Assembly: GCF_900187185.1 (NCBI RefSeq)
Contig: NZ_LT906465.1
Location: 806,001 to 870,000 of the forward strand
From: Chryseobacterium taklimakanense
Lineage (GTDB): Bacteria; Bacteroidota; Bacteroidia; Flavobacteriales; Weeksellaceae
Direction of reading: 5' to 3'
DNA: 64,000 nucleotides
Each line of letters starts with the position of its first letter. Positions within the stretch are counted from its first letter, which is position 1. Below are positions 18,315 to 26,269 of the stretch, piece after piece. Position numbers and translations under genes: made by a program. The notes below the pieces were generated by a model that was not told the DNA's origin, searched no databases, and saw only the letters and a program-made list of their open reading frames with translations.

Positions 18315-19070
18315 ATGCCATCACTAAAATTAGTAAAAAAATACTTAATCGACAGCCAGTTTTTTGTGTCTTTAATGGGAACGCTGTTTGGGGTATTTTT
18401 TATGTTTGAGGAGCGCGCATTCCGCTGGCCAACGGTCTTTCTCATCTTCATCACCTATTTTAGCGGATACATTTACACCAAATATCAGAATCACAGATTG
18501 TTCTATAAAATTCTAATAATCAATTTTTTATGCGGAATCATTTCGGTGATGTTAATTTTTGTTCATCATCATGAAATCCGGCTATTGAAATGGCTCGTGA
18601 TTGTGATTTTGGGATTGTTCTATAACTCTTTTTTTCTGGAAAATTTTGTGAGGAAAATTCCTTTGCTAAAGATTTTTTATGTAGGATTGGTTTGGGGTCT
18701 CGTGAATGCGTGGCTCTTCCTGCCGGAATTTAATATTGAAATTTTTCTGATCAGTTTTCTGTTCATCACCGCTTTGGTTTTACCTTTCGACATCCGCGAT
18801 ATGCACGATGATGACGTAGTAACTTTTCCAAAATTAATCGGGGTGCAAAACACAAAATTTGTGGCTCATATACTTTGTTTTCTTGCAGCATTTTTAGCCA
18901 TTCATGTCTTAAAAACAGATTTCAAAATTGCTTTTTTTCTAACATGCGCCGCAACTTTCACTCTGATTTATTTTGCGGAACCTACGCACCGTGATTCGTA
19001 TTTTTCTTTTGGGGTGGAACTTTGTTCGGGGCTGCCGTTTATTTTTCTGGTTTTGATACAAAGTTTTTAA
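18315..19070 (+). CDS. UbiA-like polytopic membrane protein
   Basis: A 251-residue inner membrane protein with about eight hydrophobic segments. The stretch LPFDIRDMHDDDVVTFPKLI resembles the second Asp-rich motif of UbiA prenyltransferases (DxxxD, binding prenyl diphosphate through magnesium). The first motif (NDxxD) is not clear; NSFFLENF lies near the expected place. So it is a distant UbiA-family member and may act on a prenyl lipid, but activity is uncertain. The gene is alone, divergent from the alpha-2-macroglobulin gene; the next gene starts 30 bases downstream. Confidence 0.65.
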   Translation: MPSLKLVKKYLIDSQFFVSLMGTLFGVFFMFEERAFRWPTVFLIFITYFSGYIYTKYQNHRLFYKILIINFLCGIISVMLIFVHHHEIRLLKWLVIVILGLFYNSFFLENFVRKIPLLKIFYVGLVWGLVNAWLFLPEFNIEIFLISFLFITALVLPFDIRDMHDDDVVTFPKLIGVQNTKFVAHILCFLAAFLAIHVLKTDFKIAFFLTCAATFTLIYFAEPTHRDSYFSFGVELCSGLPFIFLVLIQSF

Positions 19071-19099
19071 ACTTTATCTTTACTTAAAATTATCTGCCG

Positions 19100-19408
19100 A
19101 TGGAAAATCTGGAAAGCATTAAAAACAAGCTCATACTCGCAATACAGACAAGTGCGGACAGAAATCTCCTGTTTAAAATCTGGGATTTGATGAACAATGA
19201 AATTCCAGCTGTAAACGAACTGCCATCCTTTTACGAAACTGAAAAACCAATGACGGATGCGGAAGTGGATGAGTATTTTAAGGAGGAAAAAGTTGAGCTG
19301 CACCCGGTTTATATGAAAATGATCACGCGTGGTTTGGAAGATATACAACAAGGACGGGTTTATACCGAAGAAGAAATTGACAAAATGGATGAAGAATGGC
19401 TGAATTAG
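19100..19408 (+). CDS. Antitoxin-like protein of a type II pair
   Basis: A 102-residue acidic protein (MENLESIKNKLILAIQTSAD) with helical content and a charged C-terminus ending EEIDKMDEEWLN. Its stop codon overlaps the start of a RelE/ParE-like toxin frame by 13 bases, which is the usual antitoxin-first order. No DNA-binding domain is obvious. It is probably the antitoxin, by position rather than by sequence. Since the toxin frame is broken, it may now be free of its partner. Confidence 0.65.
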   Translation: MENLESIKNKLILAIQTSADRNLLFKIWDLMNNEIPAVNELPSFYETEKPMTDAEVDEYFKEEKVELHPVYMKMITRGLEDIQQGRVYTEEEIDKMDEEWLN

Positions 19409-19703
19409 AAGTAGTTTGGTCACACTTTGCAAAATCGCAGCGAGATGAGATCTTTAAGTACTGGAAGCATAGAAACAAGAGCAATTATTTTTAAAAAAAC
19501 TGAGATTAAAAATCAAATCGAAAACAGAACAGCTTAAAATACAGCCATTTTCAGGAAAAGAAATCGGTGAAAGCTCATGCCGAATTTTAATATTTGGAAA
19601 TTATAGTCTGGTTTATAAATTTACTGAAACACAGATACAAATCGTTTCATTTTGGGACAACAGACAAAATCCTGAAAAACTTCAACAAATTTTAGGAGTA
19701 TGA
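19396..19703 (+). pseudogene. RelE/ParE-type toxin with a frameshift in a homopolymer
   Basis: The first 32 codons read MAELEVVWSHFAKSQRDEIF onward and stop at a TAA (19492-19494) inside a T5-A7 run. One frame over, the rest of a ParE/RelE-type toxin continues: KLRLKIKSKTEQLKIQPF, CRILIFGNYSLVYKF and IVSFWDNRQNPEKL. One more T in the run restores a toxin of about 102 residues. The end of the restored frame overlaps the recF start (ATGA). Family members block translation or gyrase; this copy should be inactive unless slippage restores the frame. A sequencing error in the run is possible. Confidence 0.8.
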
Positions 19704-20779
19704 TTATCCGCAAACTTTTACTAATCAATTTTAAAAATCACCCCTCGAAATCATTTGATTTTTCACCACAAATCAACTGTTTTGTGGGAAATAACGGCGT
19801 GGGGAAAACGAACGTGCTGGATGCGCTGCATTATATTTCTGTCGGCAAAAGTTTTTTGGGAAATACAGATTTGAGTAATATTCTGTTCAACGAAGATTTC
19901 TTTGCGATAGAAGCTGAAATTTTTGATGGCGAAAAAGACACTATCATTAAAATTCAACAACCGAAAGACAGTAAGAAAATCATCAAAAAAAATGATAAAA
20001 CCTACGAAAGAATGGCCGATCATATCGGTTTTTTGCCAAGCGTGATGATTTCTCCATACGATTCTAACCTCATTTCCGATTCAGGAGAGAGCCGCCGGAA
20101 ATTTCTGGACGGCATGATTTCGCAAACCGATTCTGAATATCTTTTCAACATTATTCAGTACCAAAAAACACTGAAACAAAGGAATGCCCTTTTAAAATAT
20201 TTTCAGAAAAACCGGACTTTTGATCCCGATTCACTGGAGATTTATAACGAACCGCTCATTAAATTCGGAAGTAAAATTTTTGAAAAAAGAAATCAGTTTG
20301 TTTCTGAATTAAATCCTGTTGTGCAACAATTTTATAAAATTATTTCAGGTGGAAAGGAAACCGTCGCACTGGCTTATTCATCAGATTTAGCAGAGATCTC
20401 GATGGAGATTCTTCTGAAGGAAAATCTGGAAAAAGACCGTTTACTGACTTACACTTCCTCAGGAATTCACAAGGATGATCTGTTGTTTGAAATGAACGGA
20501 AACCTCATTAAAAAAACAGGTTCGCAAGGTCAGCAAAAGTCTTTTTTGATTTCGCTGAAACTCGCTCAGATCAAAAAAATAAAAGAACTCACCGGAAAAA
20601 ATCCAATTCTTTTGCTGGATGATATTTTTGATAAGTTGGATGATCACCGGGTTTCGCAATTGATTTCGCTGATCAATCAGGAAAACTTCGGACAGATGTT
20701 CATTACGGATACACATAAGGACCGTACTGAGGCGGTGGTGAAGAGGATTAATGAGGAGTCGAGAGTTTTTGAAATTTGA
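19700..20779 (+). CDS. recF: DNA replication and repair protein RecF
   Basis: A 359-residue cytoplasmic ATPase of the SMC-like ABC class. It loads RecA at single-strand gaps together with RecO and RecR. Visible are Walker A GNNGVGKT (30-37), an ABC signature region (TGSQGQQKSFLISLKLAQ) and Walker B PILLLDDIFDKLD (from about residue 302). Length is standard. The start overlaps the end of the toxin frame by four bases, so recF translation may have been coupled to the toxin-antitoxin mRNA. A dciA-like gene, its usual neighbour in this phylum, lies downstream but is separated by a four-helix-bundle cassette. Confidence 0.96.
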   Translation: MIIRKLLLINFKNHPSKSFDFSPQINCFVGNNGVGKTNVLDALHYISVGKSFLGNTDLSNILFNEDFFAIEAEIFDGEKDTIIKIQQPKDSKKIIKKNDKTYERMADHIGFLPSVMISPYDSNLISDSGESRRKFLDGMISQTDSEYLFNIIQYQKTLKQRNALLKYFQKNRTFDPDSLEIYNEPLIKFGSKIFEKRNQFVSELNPVVQQFYKIISGGKETVALAYSSDLAEISMEILLKENLEKDRLLTYTSSGIHKDDLLFEMNGNLIKKTGSQGQQKSFLISLKLAQIKKIKELTGKNPILLLDDIFDKLDDHRVSQLISLINQENFGQMFITDTHKDRTEAVVKRINEESRVFEI

Positions 20780-20813
20780 TACGAGATACGAGGTTTGGGG
20801 TACGAGGTTTGAG
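20778..20813. repeat. Left terminal repeat of the cassette
   Basis: Contains GATACGAGATACGAG, then GGTACGAGGTTTGAG. Three TACGAG units occur in 36 bases. It is matched in reverse by the repeat at 21238-21272. Confidence 0.7.
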
Positions 20814-20833
20814 TTAAAGAAAATCATATTGTT

Positions 20834-21214
20834 ATGAGTTATAGAAATTTGGATATTTATAAAATCAGTCTTAATCTGTTTATTAAAACTCATCCTGCCT
20901 CTTTAAAATTACCTAAATATGAATTGTATGAATTGGGCAGCCAATTAAGAAGGTCATCTGATTCTGTAGTTTCTAATATTATTGAAGGGTATGGAAGAAG
21001 TGTTTACAAAAAGGAATATGAACGTTTTTTAGTTTTTTGTCATTCCAGCTGTGATGAAACCATTGGTCATCTAGAAAAAATCATGATATTATATCCAAAT
21101 TTAAAACCTGAGTTTGAAGAATTACATAACGATTACAATTTACTGGGTGGAAAAATAAATAATTATTTAAAATGGGTTCGTGAAAACTGGAATAAAGGAA
21201 AAGACGAAAACTAA
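20834..21214 (+). CDS. Four-helix bundle protein (S23 / 23S rRNA IVP family)
   Basis: A 126-residue helical protein. The start MSYRNLDIYKISLNLF and the middle ELGSQLRRSSDSVVSNIIEG and YGRS are the hallmark of the S23 family, first seen in open frames inside 23S rRNA intervening sequences and now found across Bacteroidota. The proteins form pentameric four-helix bundles; some relatives (Avd) bind nucleic acid in diversity-generating retroelements. The function of stand-alone copies is unknown. The gene is AT-rich compared with recF and lies within inverted repeats, which suggests it moved in as a cassette. Confidence 0.88.
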   Translation: MSYRNLDIYKISLNLFIKTHPASLKLPKYELYELGSQLRRSSDSVVSNIIEGYGRSVYKKEYERFLVFCHSSCDETIGHLEKIMILYPNLKPEFEELHNDYNLLGGKINNYLKWVRENWNKGKDEN

Positions 21215-21237
21215 AAGTAAAATTTTTAACCAACAAG

Positions 21238-21272
21238 TCGTATCACGTAACTCGTATCTCGAAACTCGTATC
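21238..21272. repeat. Right terminal repeat of the cassette
   Basis: Reads TCGTATCACGTAACTCGTAT then CTCGAAACTCGTATC. On the opposite strand this gives GATACGAGTTTCGAGATACG, the same units as the left end. It abuts the ATG of the next gene and so replaces its native leader. Confidence 0.7.
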
Positions 21273-21273
21273 T

Positions 21274-21567
21274 ATGAAAAAGAAAAAAAGAGAATATCGG
21301 TCATCAGAACTTGTTAAAGCTTTTGCGAAGATTTATGGTTTTGAACACAAATTACTGGCATTGGAAGTGAAAGATTTTTTGGAAGATTATCTGGATGCCA
21401 CGATGTTTGAAGAAATAGAATCGGTGAATCTTGAGAATAAAGTTTTGAAAATCAGGATATTTTCACCACTTCTGAAAAATGATTTCCGCCTGAAAAAAAG
21501 TTTTTTCCTGAAAAAATTCCAGGAGAAATTCGGGGAGGAGAAAATCAGTGACCTTCAGATTTTGTAG
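21274..21567 (+). CDS. DUF721 / DciA-like protein
   Basis: A 97-residue basic protein (MKKKKREYRSSELVKAFAKI). The pattern of an N-terminal helix pair followed by a short KH-like beta-alpha fold (VNLENKVLKIRIFSPLLKND) fits DUF721. DciA, a member of this family, helps load the replicative helicase DnaB in bacteria lacking DnaC. In Bacteroidota the gene usually follows recF, which supports the call. Its 3' end overlaps the convergent Gcr-type gene by 23 bases. Its leader is made of the cassette repeat, so expression may depend on recF read-through. Confidence 0.82.
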   Translation: MKKKKREYRSSELVKAFAKIYGFEHKLLALEVKDFLEDYLDATMFEEIESVNLENKVLKIRIFSPLLKNDFRLKKSFFLKKFQEKFGEEKISDLQIL

Positions 21568-23575
21568 AAACTTTTTCCACCATTTCCTTAGCCCGCAAAT
21601 CGAGCTCGCTGGAACGGATCGGGAAAAAGAACCGAAGCGGGTTCTGGAAAAAATAGCGCCGAATTTCCTTCAGAATCTCTCTTACGCCACCAAAAGTAAT
21701 TTTCCTTGAACGGAAAGCCAATGCCATGGAAAGGCCAAAACTTACCAGGAAATTGAAAAAACCAATCAGAAAAACCGTTATCAGTGAAATCCAGAATGTA
21801 TAGGAATCCACATTAAATTCTTTACCGTACAACCCAATCGCAAAATTGCCTGCCGCAAAAGTAATGTGCCTGATATCCAAATCGAGGCCTAAAAATTTAC
21901 CAATGGGACCCGTAACTCCCAGGAAGACACCAAACCAAAAATTAGACACGATCCCAGCCCAGTTTTTCGAATAATACCTTGAAATTCCGCGGGCTGCTTT
22001 TTGCCCTAAAATACCTTTAATTAATGGATTTTTTTCAATTCTCGCAGGAATCTGGTAATACACGGAATTGTTACCCACATTCCCCGAAATAATTCCTGAA
22101 ATGAAGAGGAAAAATCCGGCAATGCTCGCATGCAACAGCGCTTTGGAATTGAACGGATCCAAATCCCGAAGTAAGACTGTAGATTTATCGGCTGCAAAAT
22201 TTTGGTTAAAAAGAACATCCAGGCCATAGATAACCGCCAACGCCACCGGAAAGGCTAACAGGACATTTCCTACGAACGCCACAAATTGTGACCGGAAAAG
22301 TTTAGAAATCAAATGCGCAAATTCACGGTAATTTTTGCTTGTATTTTTTTCGTCTGAAAGTACTTTCGCCATCGTTGAAGCCGTCATCGCAGGCTGTTTG
22401 GTTGCCAGCGTAAATCCCATCAGGTAAATCATGATGAAGCCCATGGCATAATTGAAGGCATACATAAACGCATGTGAAAATTCACTGCCGTCCGCATACC
22501 CGTAAAGCATTTTCAGGATACAAAGCGCACCAACAATCACCCCGCCGCCACTGGCTTTCCAGAACATTTTCATATATTCCTTTATTGTGGAAGTGATGTA
22601 ATGGGTCCCCGTTTCCGCAGTGTGGTTGGTAATCAGGTGCGACATCTGGCGCGTACTGTCATTAAACAGTTCGGAAATATTATTCTTGTGCGATTTATAG
22701 TATAAAATATTGAAAACCAATTTTTTAGATTTCTGCAGATAGTCAGAATCATTATCAATAACCAAAAGGTCAATGATATCAGAAATCCTGTTGATCTGCT
22801 GACGGATTTTAAGGAGAGACTGGTTAATCTTGCCCGTAATACCGTATTTACCAGAGTTTCGGAATGCCTTGTCCACAAACTCAAGACACTGGGTGAGGTA
22901 AATCCTGATCTGCTTGAAATGCTGGTTCTTTGAAGTGAGCTGATAAGCAGAATCTTCCCGATATTCTGCGATAAGCAAATCCATTTCGTCCTGAAGGGCC
23001 AAAAAAGGATTGTGATAATTCTTGTACTCCGGAACCATATTAAGAACTTCCGCATCCAGAGCAACCCCAATCGCGCGCCAGGCCAAAATATTTGCAGCAA
23101 AAAGAAGCTCCTTTTTAACAGATTCGCGGGCAATGAAATCGGAAATCTCAAGCAACCGGAAGAGCTCATCAATATCCTCCGCACTGTTATTCTGAAAATA
23201 CTTTAAATCTCTTTCAGGCCTTACCGAAATATAATCTACAAGGTACCAAACCGAATCTTCGTTACCAACCGGCGGCAGAATTTTATCAAGCGTTCTTTTT
23301 TTAAGCTCAGGAAAAAAAGCATTTTCAGATAAAATATTGGCTTCAGTCAAAGACAGATTGAAGGGCTTATCTGCAAAAAGGTCTTTCAAATAAAGACTGA
23401 AATTCTTCCTAACCTCATCATTTTCTTTAAAAAACTGGTTGACGGTTTTCAGGTCCTGCCTTTTTATACTGTGGAATACATCAAACAAAGGGTCCAAAGA
23501 TTTGGTCTTGTTCTCGAAACTGAAATATTTCGTCAGAACATCTTCGAATTTTTCTTTATTTGAGTTAAAAATCAT
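21545..23575 (-). CDS. Gcr-type membrane protein, annotated as site-specific recombinase
   Basis: A 676-residue protein of the SpecificRecomb family (Gcr). Residues 1-330 are soluble and helical; residues 335-640 contain about six or seven membrane segments (GGGVIVGALCILKMLYGYAD, then YAMGFIMIYLMGFTLATKQP and AMTASTMA). The name recombinase comes from an early report, but a polytopic membrane protein without a tyrosine or serine recombinase site is unlikely to recombine DNA. True function unknown. It is followed five bases later by mtgA on the same strand, read mtgA first, so the two are probably co-transcribed and may both act at the envelope. Confidence 0.85.
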   Translation of the reverse strand: MIFNSNKEKFEDVLTKYFSFENKTKSLDPLFDVFHSIKRQDLKTVNQFFKENDEVRKNFSLYLKDLFADKPFNLSLTEANILSENAFFPELKKRTLDKILPPVGNEDSVWYLVDYISVRPERDLKYFQNNSAEDIDELFRLLEISDFIARESVKKELLFAANILAWRAIGVALDAEVLNMVPEYKNYHNPFLALQDEMDLLIAEYREDSAYQLTSKNQHFKQIRIYLTQCLEFVDKAFRNSGKYGITGKINQSLLKIRQQINRISDIIDLLVIDNDSDYLQKSKKLVFNILYYKSHKNNISELFNDSTRQMSHLITNHTAETGTHYITSTIKEYMKMFWKASGGGVIVGALCILKMLYGYADGSEFSHAFMYAFNYAMGFIMIYLMGFTLATKQPAMTASTMAKVLSDEKNTSKNYREFAHLISKLFRSQFVAFVGNVLLAFPVALAVIYGLDVLFNQNFAADKSTVLLRDLDPFNSKALLHASIAGFFLFISGIISGNVGNNSVYYQIPARIEKNPLIKGILGQKAARGISRYYSKNWAGIVSNFWFGVFLGVTGPIGKFLGLDLDIRHITFAAGNFAIGLYGKEFNVDSYTFWISLITVFLIGFFNFLVSFGLSMALAFRSRKITFGGVREILKEIRRYFFQNPLRFFFPIRSSELDLRAKEMVEKVSTKSEGH

Positions 23576-23580
23576 TTCAG

Positions 23581-24225
23581 TTATTTTAGTACCACATTAT
23601 TCATCTGCCTCATAATCCAGTTATGTTTTCTTTTCAAGTATGAAGACGGATTTTTGGGATCGTATTTTTTGGGATTTGGCAATATTGCTGCAATCCAAGC
23701 GGCTTCACTTTTAGTGAGGTTCTTAGAGCTTTTACCAAAATAATATTCAGCAGCAGCCTCAATCCCGAAGACACCCTGCCCCATCTCGATGGAATTCAGA
23801 TAGCGCTCCAAGATGACCTCTTTGCCCCAGGTTTTTTCTATCATAAAAGTAAAAACTGCTTCCAGACCCTTCCGTATCCAGCTTCTGCCTTGCCAAAGAA
23901 AGACATTTTTGGCTGTTTGCTGTGAAATGGTGCTTCCTCCGCGCAGCTTTTTCCCCTGATTATTTTTCTCATAAGCTTTCTGAATCGCGTCATAATCGAA
24001 GCCGTTGTGAACGAAAAATTTCTGGTCTTCAGCAGCGATAACAGCTTTTTTCACATTGTTTCCCATCTCACCGTAAGAAATATAATCGCGCTGAAGCTTG
24101 CCGTACTCCACAATTCCGCCAATTTGGGTGAGTGTAATGGGTGGATTGATGAAACGCCCCGCAACAACACCGAGAATGCTGAGGATGATGAGCGTAAAAA
24201 CAAGTTTCTTAATAAATTTCCACAT
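23581..24225 (-). CDS. mtgA: Monofunctional peptidoglycan glycosyltransferase
   Basis: A 214-residue GT51 enzyme that polymerises lipid II into glycan strands without a transpeptidase domain. It has one N-terminal membrane anchor (MWKFIKKLVFTLIILSILGV), then the catalytic motifs AAEDQKFFVHNGFD (catalytic Glu), RGGSTISQQTAKN and KEVILERYLNSIEMGQGVFG. The ATG at 24225 is preferred over an in-frame TTG at 24252, because that TTG lies inside a -7 box. Length matches the family. Probably co-transcribed with the downstream Gcr-type gene. Confidence 0.94.
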   Translation of the reverse strand: MWKFIKKLVFTLIILSILGVVAGRFINPPITLTQIGGIVEYGKLQRDYISYGEMGNNVKKAVIAAEDQKFFVHNGFDYDAIQKAYEKNNQGKKLRGGSTISQQTAKNVFLWQGRSWIRKGLEAVFTFMIEKTWGKEVILERYLNSIEMGQGVFGIEAAAEYYFGKSSKNLTKSEAAWIAAILPNPKKYDPKNPSSYLKRKHNWIMRQMNNVVLK

Positions 24226-24249
24226 ACCGTAAGCAAAATTGCCTGGGCA

Positions 24250-24257
24250 CAAAAATA
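24250..24257 (-). promoter_or_regulatory. -7 box of mtgA
   Basis: Minus strand reads TATTTTTG (TAnnTTTG). It ends 24 bases before the mtgA ATG, giving a leader of about 17 bases, and it rules out the upstream TTG as start. Confidence 0.6.
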
Positions 24258-24277
24258 AGAATTACAGATTAAAACCT

Positions 24278-25324
24278 TTATTTAAGTTCCTTTAAATATC
24301 TAAGCTGGTAATCTGGAAGTAATTGCGGATGAAAAATCCTGATATAATCTTTCAGCACAAGATCAGAACGCACCACGCCGCTCTCAAAAAAATCGTTGGC
24401 ACTTCCTTTTTCGCGGCCGCTGATTGAATAGATTTTTCCCCCATTAAAGACATCAAGCTTCTGGTATCCGGGATTCATCATCAGCAGGCTTTTTTTAGTG
24501 GAATGGTTGCCGGCATTTACCCAAAACCGAGCATTTTTCGCTTTTACATAAACCTCCTCAAAACTCATCGGAACGGCTTTGTCTTCGGTATTATCCTTTA
24601 AAATATATTCACCGCCGGCATCTTTTAAAAGCCTGGCCAACTGGGTTTTTCCGCCAGGCATATACCATTGGCTGCCATAGATTTCATTAGCCAAAACAAG
24701 CGGTTTTTCATTTATCTTCGAGGTTAAAGCCTTTAAGGAATCATAGCTGCTCTTAATCTCGTTAAACCTTACAACAGAAGCCTTATCCATCCCGAAAAGT
24801 TTCCCAAACAGCAACAAATATTTAGATTTTACCAGCGGATTCTGTTCCAGATATTCATCCAGGAAAAACACCTCGATGCCGTTTTTTTTCAACAAATCAT
24901 AAGTGTTTTCAAAACTGGCAATGTGATTGGTAATGACCGCATCAGGCTTCAAAGCCACAATTTTTTCGACATTATATTTCTGCTCACTGCCTACATCAGC
25001 GATCTTTCCTTCTTTAATAAGATCTAAAACTTTATCTGAATAAATATATTCGGGGCTGGAAACTCCTGCAATCCTGTCTTCACGGCCAAGTTCCGTAAAA
25101 TAGCCAACCAAACTTGCATTCAGCAGGACGATTTTCTTCATCGGAAGTTTACTGTGGGGGATTTTGTAACTGAATTTTCCTGATTTCAGCTCCAGAGACT
25201 CTCCGCTTTCCCTGAACTGCACCCTTTCAGAGATTTTTTGCCAGTCGGTATTAAAAGTGTAAGTTTCTTTTTTACAGGAAAATAAAAGAAAAATGAGGAG
25301 TAAAGAGAATATTTTAGCTTTCAT
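24278..25324 (-). CDS. TroA/BtuF-type substrate-binding lipoprotein
   Basis: A 348-residue lipoprotein (MKAKIFSLLLIFLLFSC, lipid on Cys17) of the class III periplasmic binding proteins for vitamin B12, heme or ferric siderophores. Visible are NASLVGYFTELGREDRIAGV near the N-terminus, VEKIVALKPDAVITN (the hallmark LxPDLVI-type segment) and WYMPGGKTQLARLLKDAGGE in the second lobe. No ABC permease or FecCD-type gene is in the window, so its transporter must be encoded elsewhere. The ligand is not readable from sequence; cobalamin or iron-siderophore are the usual choices in Bacteroidota. It precedes a tRNA on the opposite strand. Confidence 0.87.
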   Translation of the reverse strand: MKAKIFSLLLIFLLFSCKKETYTFNTDWQKISERVQFRESGESLELKSGKFSYKIPHSKLPMKKIVLLNASLVGYFTELGREDRIAGVSSPEYIYSDKVLDLIKEGKIADVGSEQKYNVEKIVALKPDAVITNHIASFENTYDLLKKNGIEVFFLDEYLEQNPLVKSKYLLLFGKLFGMDKASVVRFNEIKSSYDSLKALTSKINEKPLVLANEIYGSQWYMPGGKTQLARLLKDAGGEYILKDNTEDKAVPMSFEEVYVKAKNARFWVNAGNHSTKKSLLMMNPGYQKLDVFNGGKIYSISGREKGSANDFFESGVVRSDLVLKDYIRIFHPQLLPDYQLRYLKELK

Positions 25325-25348
25325 CTTTCAAAGAAAACAAAAAAGTGC

Positions 25349-25356
25349 TATATTTG
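25349..25356 (+). promoter_or_regulatory. -7 box of the tRNA-Arg promoter
   Basis: TATATTTG matches TAnnTTTG and lies 23 bases before the mature tRNA 5' end. Confidence 0.7.
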
Positions 25357-25379
25357 CAAACCGTAAAAAACGGAAAGCC

Positions 25380-25453
25380 GGGTGCGTAGCTCAATTGGAT
25401 AGAGCGTCAGATTACGGCTCTGAAGGTTGAGGGTTCGACTCCTTCCGCGCTCA
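25380..25453 (+). tRNA. tRNA-Arg (anticodon ACG)
   Basis: A 74-base cloverleaf. Acceptor GGGTGCG pairs with CGCGCTC (two G-T pairs); the D stem is GCTC/GAGC; anticodon stem TCAGA/TCTGA encloses loop TTACGGC with anticodon ACG; the T stem is GAGGG/CCTTC around TTCGACT. The discriminator is A and CCA is not encoded. A34 should be edited to inosine by TadA so that CGU, CGC and CGA are read. It stands alone with its own promoter and terminator. Confidence 0.96.
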
Positions 25454-25454
25454 C

Positions 25455-25487
25455 AAAAGGGAAATTTCAAAATGAAGTTTCCCTTTT
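25455..25487 (+). terminator. Terminator after tRNA-Arg
   Basis: AAAAGGGAAA ... TTTCCCTTTT stem followed by T-rich sequence. It starts one base after the discriminator base. Confidence 0.85.
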
Positions 25488-25520
25488 TTATTTTTACTTT
25501 TACATAAATTTTAAGGTGGA

Positions 25521-26216
25521 ATGTCACTGCAGATCACAAATCTTACTAAAAGATTCGGGGAGCAAACTGCCCTGAACGATATTAATTTAAACATTGATAA
25601 AAATGAAATCATCGGACTTCTCGGTCCTAACGGTGCCGGAAAATCCACCCTGATGAAATCTATTGTCGGTGCCCTGAAAATCGACGAAGGCCAGATCATT
25701 TTCCACGGAAAAGACATCACTAAAGCCAAAACTGAAAGCAAAAAAAATATCGGCTTTCTGCCGGAAAACAATCCGCTATACAACGAAATGTATGTCAAGG
25801 AATATCTGAGTTTCGTGGCGGAGATCCATAAACTTCCAAAATCACGGGTGGAAGAAGTGACAGAACTCGTGGGAATTTCCCCTGAAAAATCAAAGAAAAT
25901 CGGGCAACTGTCGAAGGGTTATAAACAACGTGTCGGACTTGCGCAGGCGATCCTTCATCAGCCTGATCTCCTGATCCTCGATGAACCCACCAACGGGCTC
26001 GACCCGAACCAAATCATCGAAATCAGAAACGTCATCAAGGAAATCGGCAGGGAAAAAACTGTGATTCTCTCCACGCACATCATGCAGGAAGTGGAAGCGC
26101 TCTGCAGCCGAGTAATCCTGATTCACCAAGGAAATATCATCCAAGATTCGCCTGTTGAGGAGTTCAAAGGTAAGTTTGGAAGTTTGGAGGAGGCGTTCCA
26201 GAGTTATACGAACTGA
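25521..26216 (+). CDS. ABC transporter ATPase, GldA-like
   Basis: A 231-residue ATP-binding subunit with Walker A GPNGAGKST (35-43), signature LSKGYKQR, Walker B LLILDEPTNGLDP and switch His in STHIMQE. It closely resembles the N-terminal part of GldA, the ATPase of the gliding-associated GldAFG transporter, and other DrrA-type ATPases. GldA is longer (about 300 residues), and this protein ends soon after the switch His. No gldF/gldG-type permease is next to it, so its partner is encoded elsewhere. Whether it serves gliding, or gliding occurs at all, cannot be told from this window. Confidence 0.82.
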   Translation: MSLQITNLTKRFGEQTALNDINLNIDKNEIIGLLGPNGAGKSTLMKSIVGALKIDEGQIIFHGKDITKAKTESKKNIGFLPENNPLYNEMYVKEYLSFVAEIHKLPKSRVEEVTELVGISPEKSKKIGQLSKGYKQRVGLAQAILHQPDLLILDEPTNGLDPNQIIEIRNVIKEIGREKTVILSTHIMQEVEALCSRVILIHQGNIIQDSPVEEFKGKFGSLEEAFQSYTN

Positions 26217-26269
26217 GATTCAAGATTCAAGATTCGCGGTATTCTTAATTAATTCTCTGTCAATCAAAA

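Larger units (their letters stand above)
20778..21272 (+). mobile_element. Four-helix-bundle gene cassette with terminal inverted repeats
   Basis: A unit of about 495 bp carrying one small gene, bounded by tandem TACGAG-type repeats in opposite orientation at its two ends. It sits exactly between the recF stop codon, which it overlaps, and the base before the dciA-like ATG. The two flanking genes normally adjoin, so this looks like a precise insertion. No transposase is present. Confidence 0.55.

Noticed and set aside
24226-24252. Upstream TTG start for mtgA (nine extra residues)
   Set aside because: The TTG is part of the TATTTTTG promoter box, so it is not transcribed; the ATG at 24225 gives the normal N-terminal anchor.
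25325-25379. Cobalamin riboswitch before the BtuF-like gene
   Set aside because: Only about 55 bases separate the gene from the tRNA, too few for the fold, and no B12-box sequence is seen.
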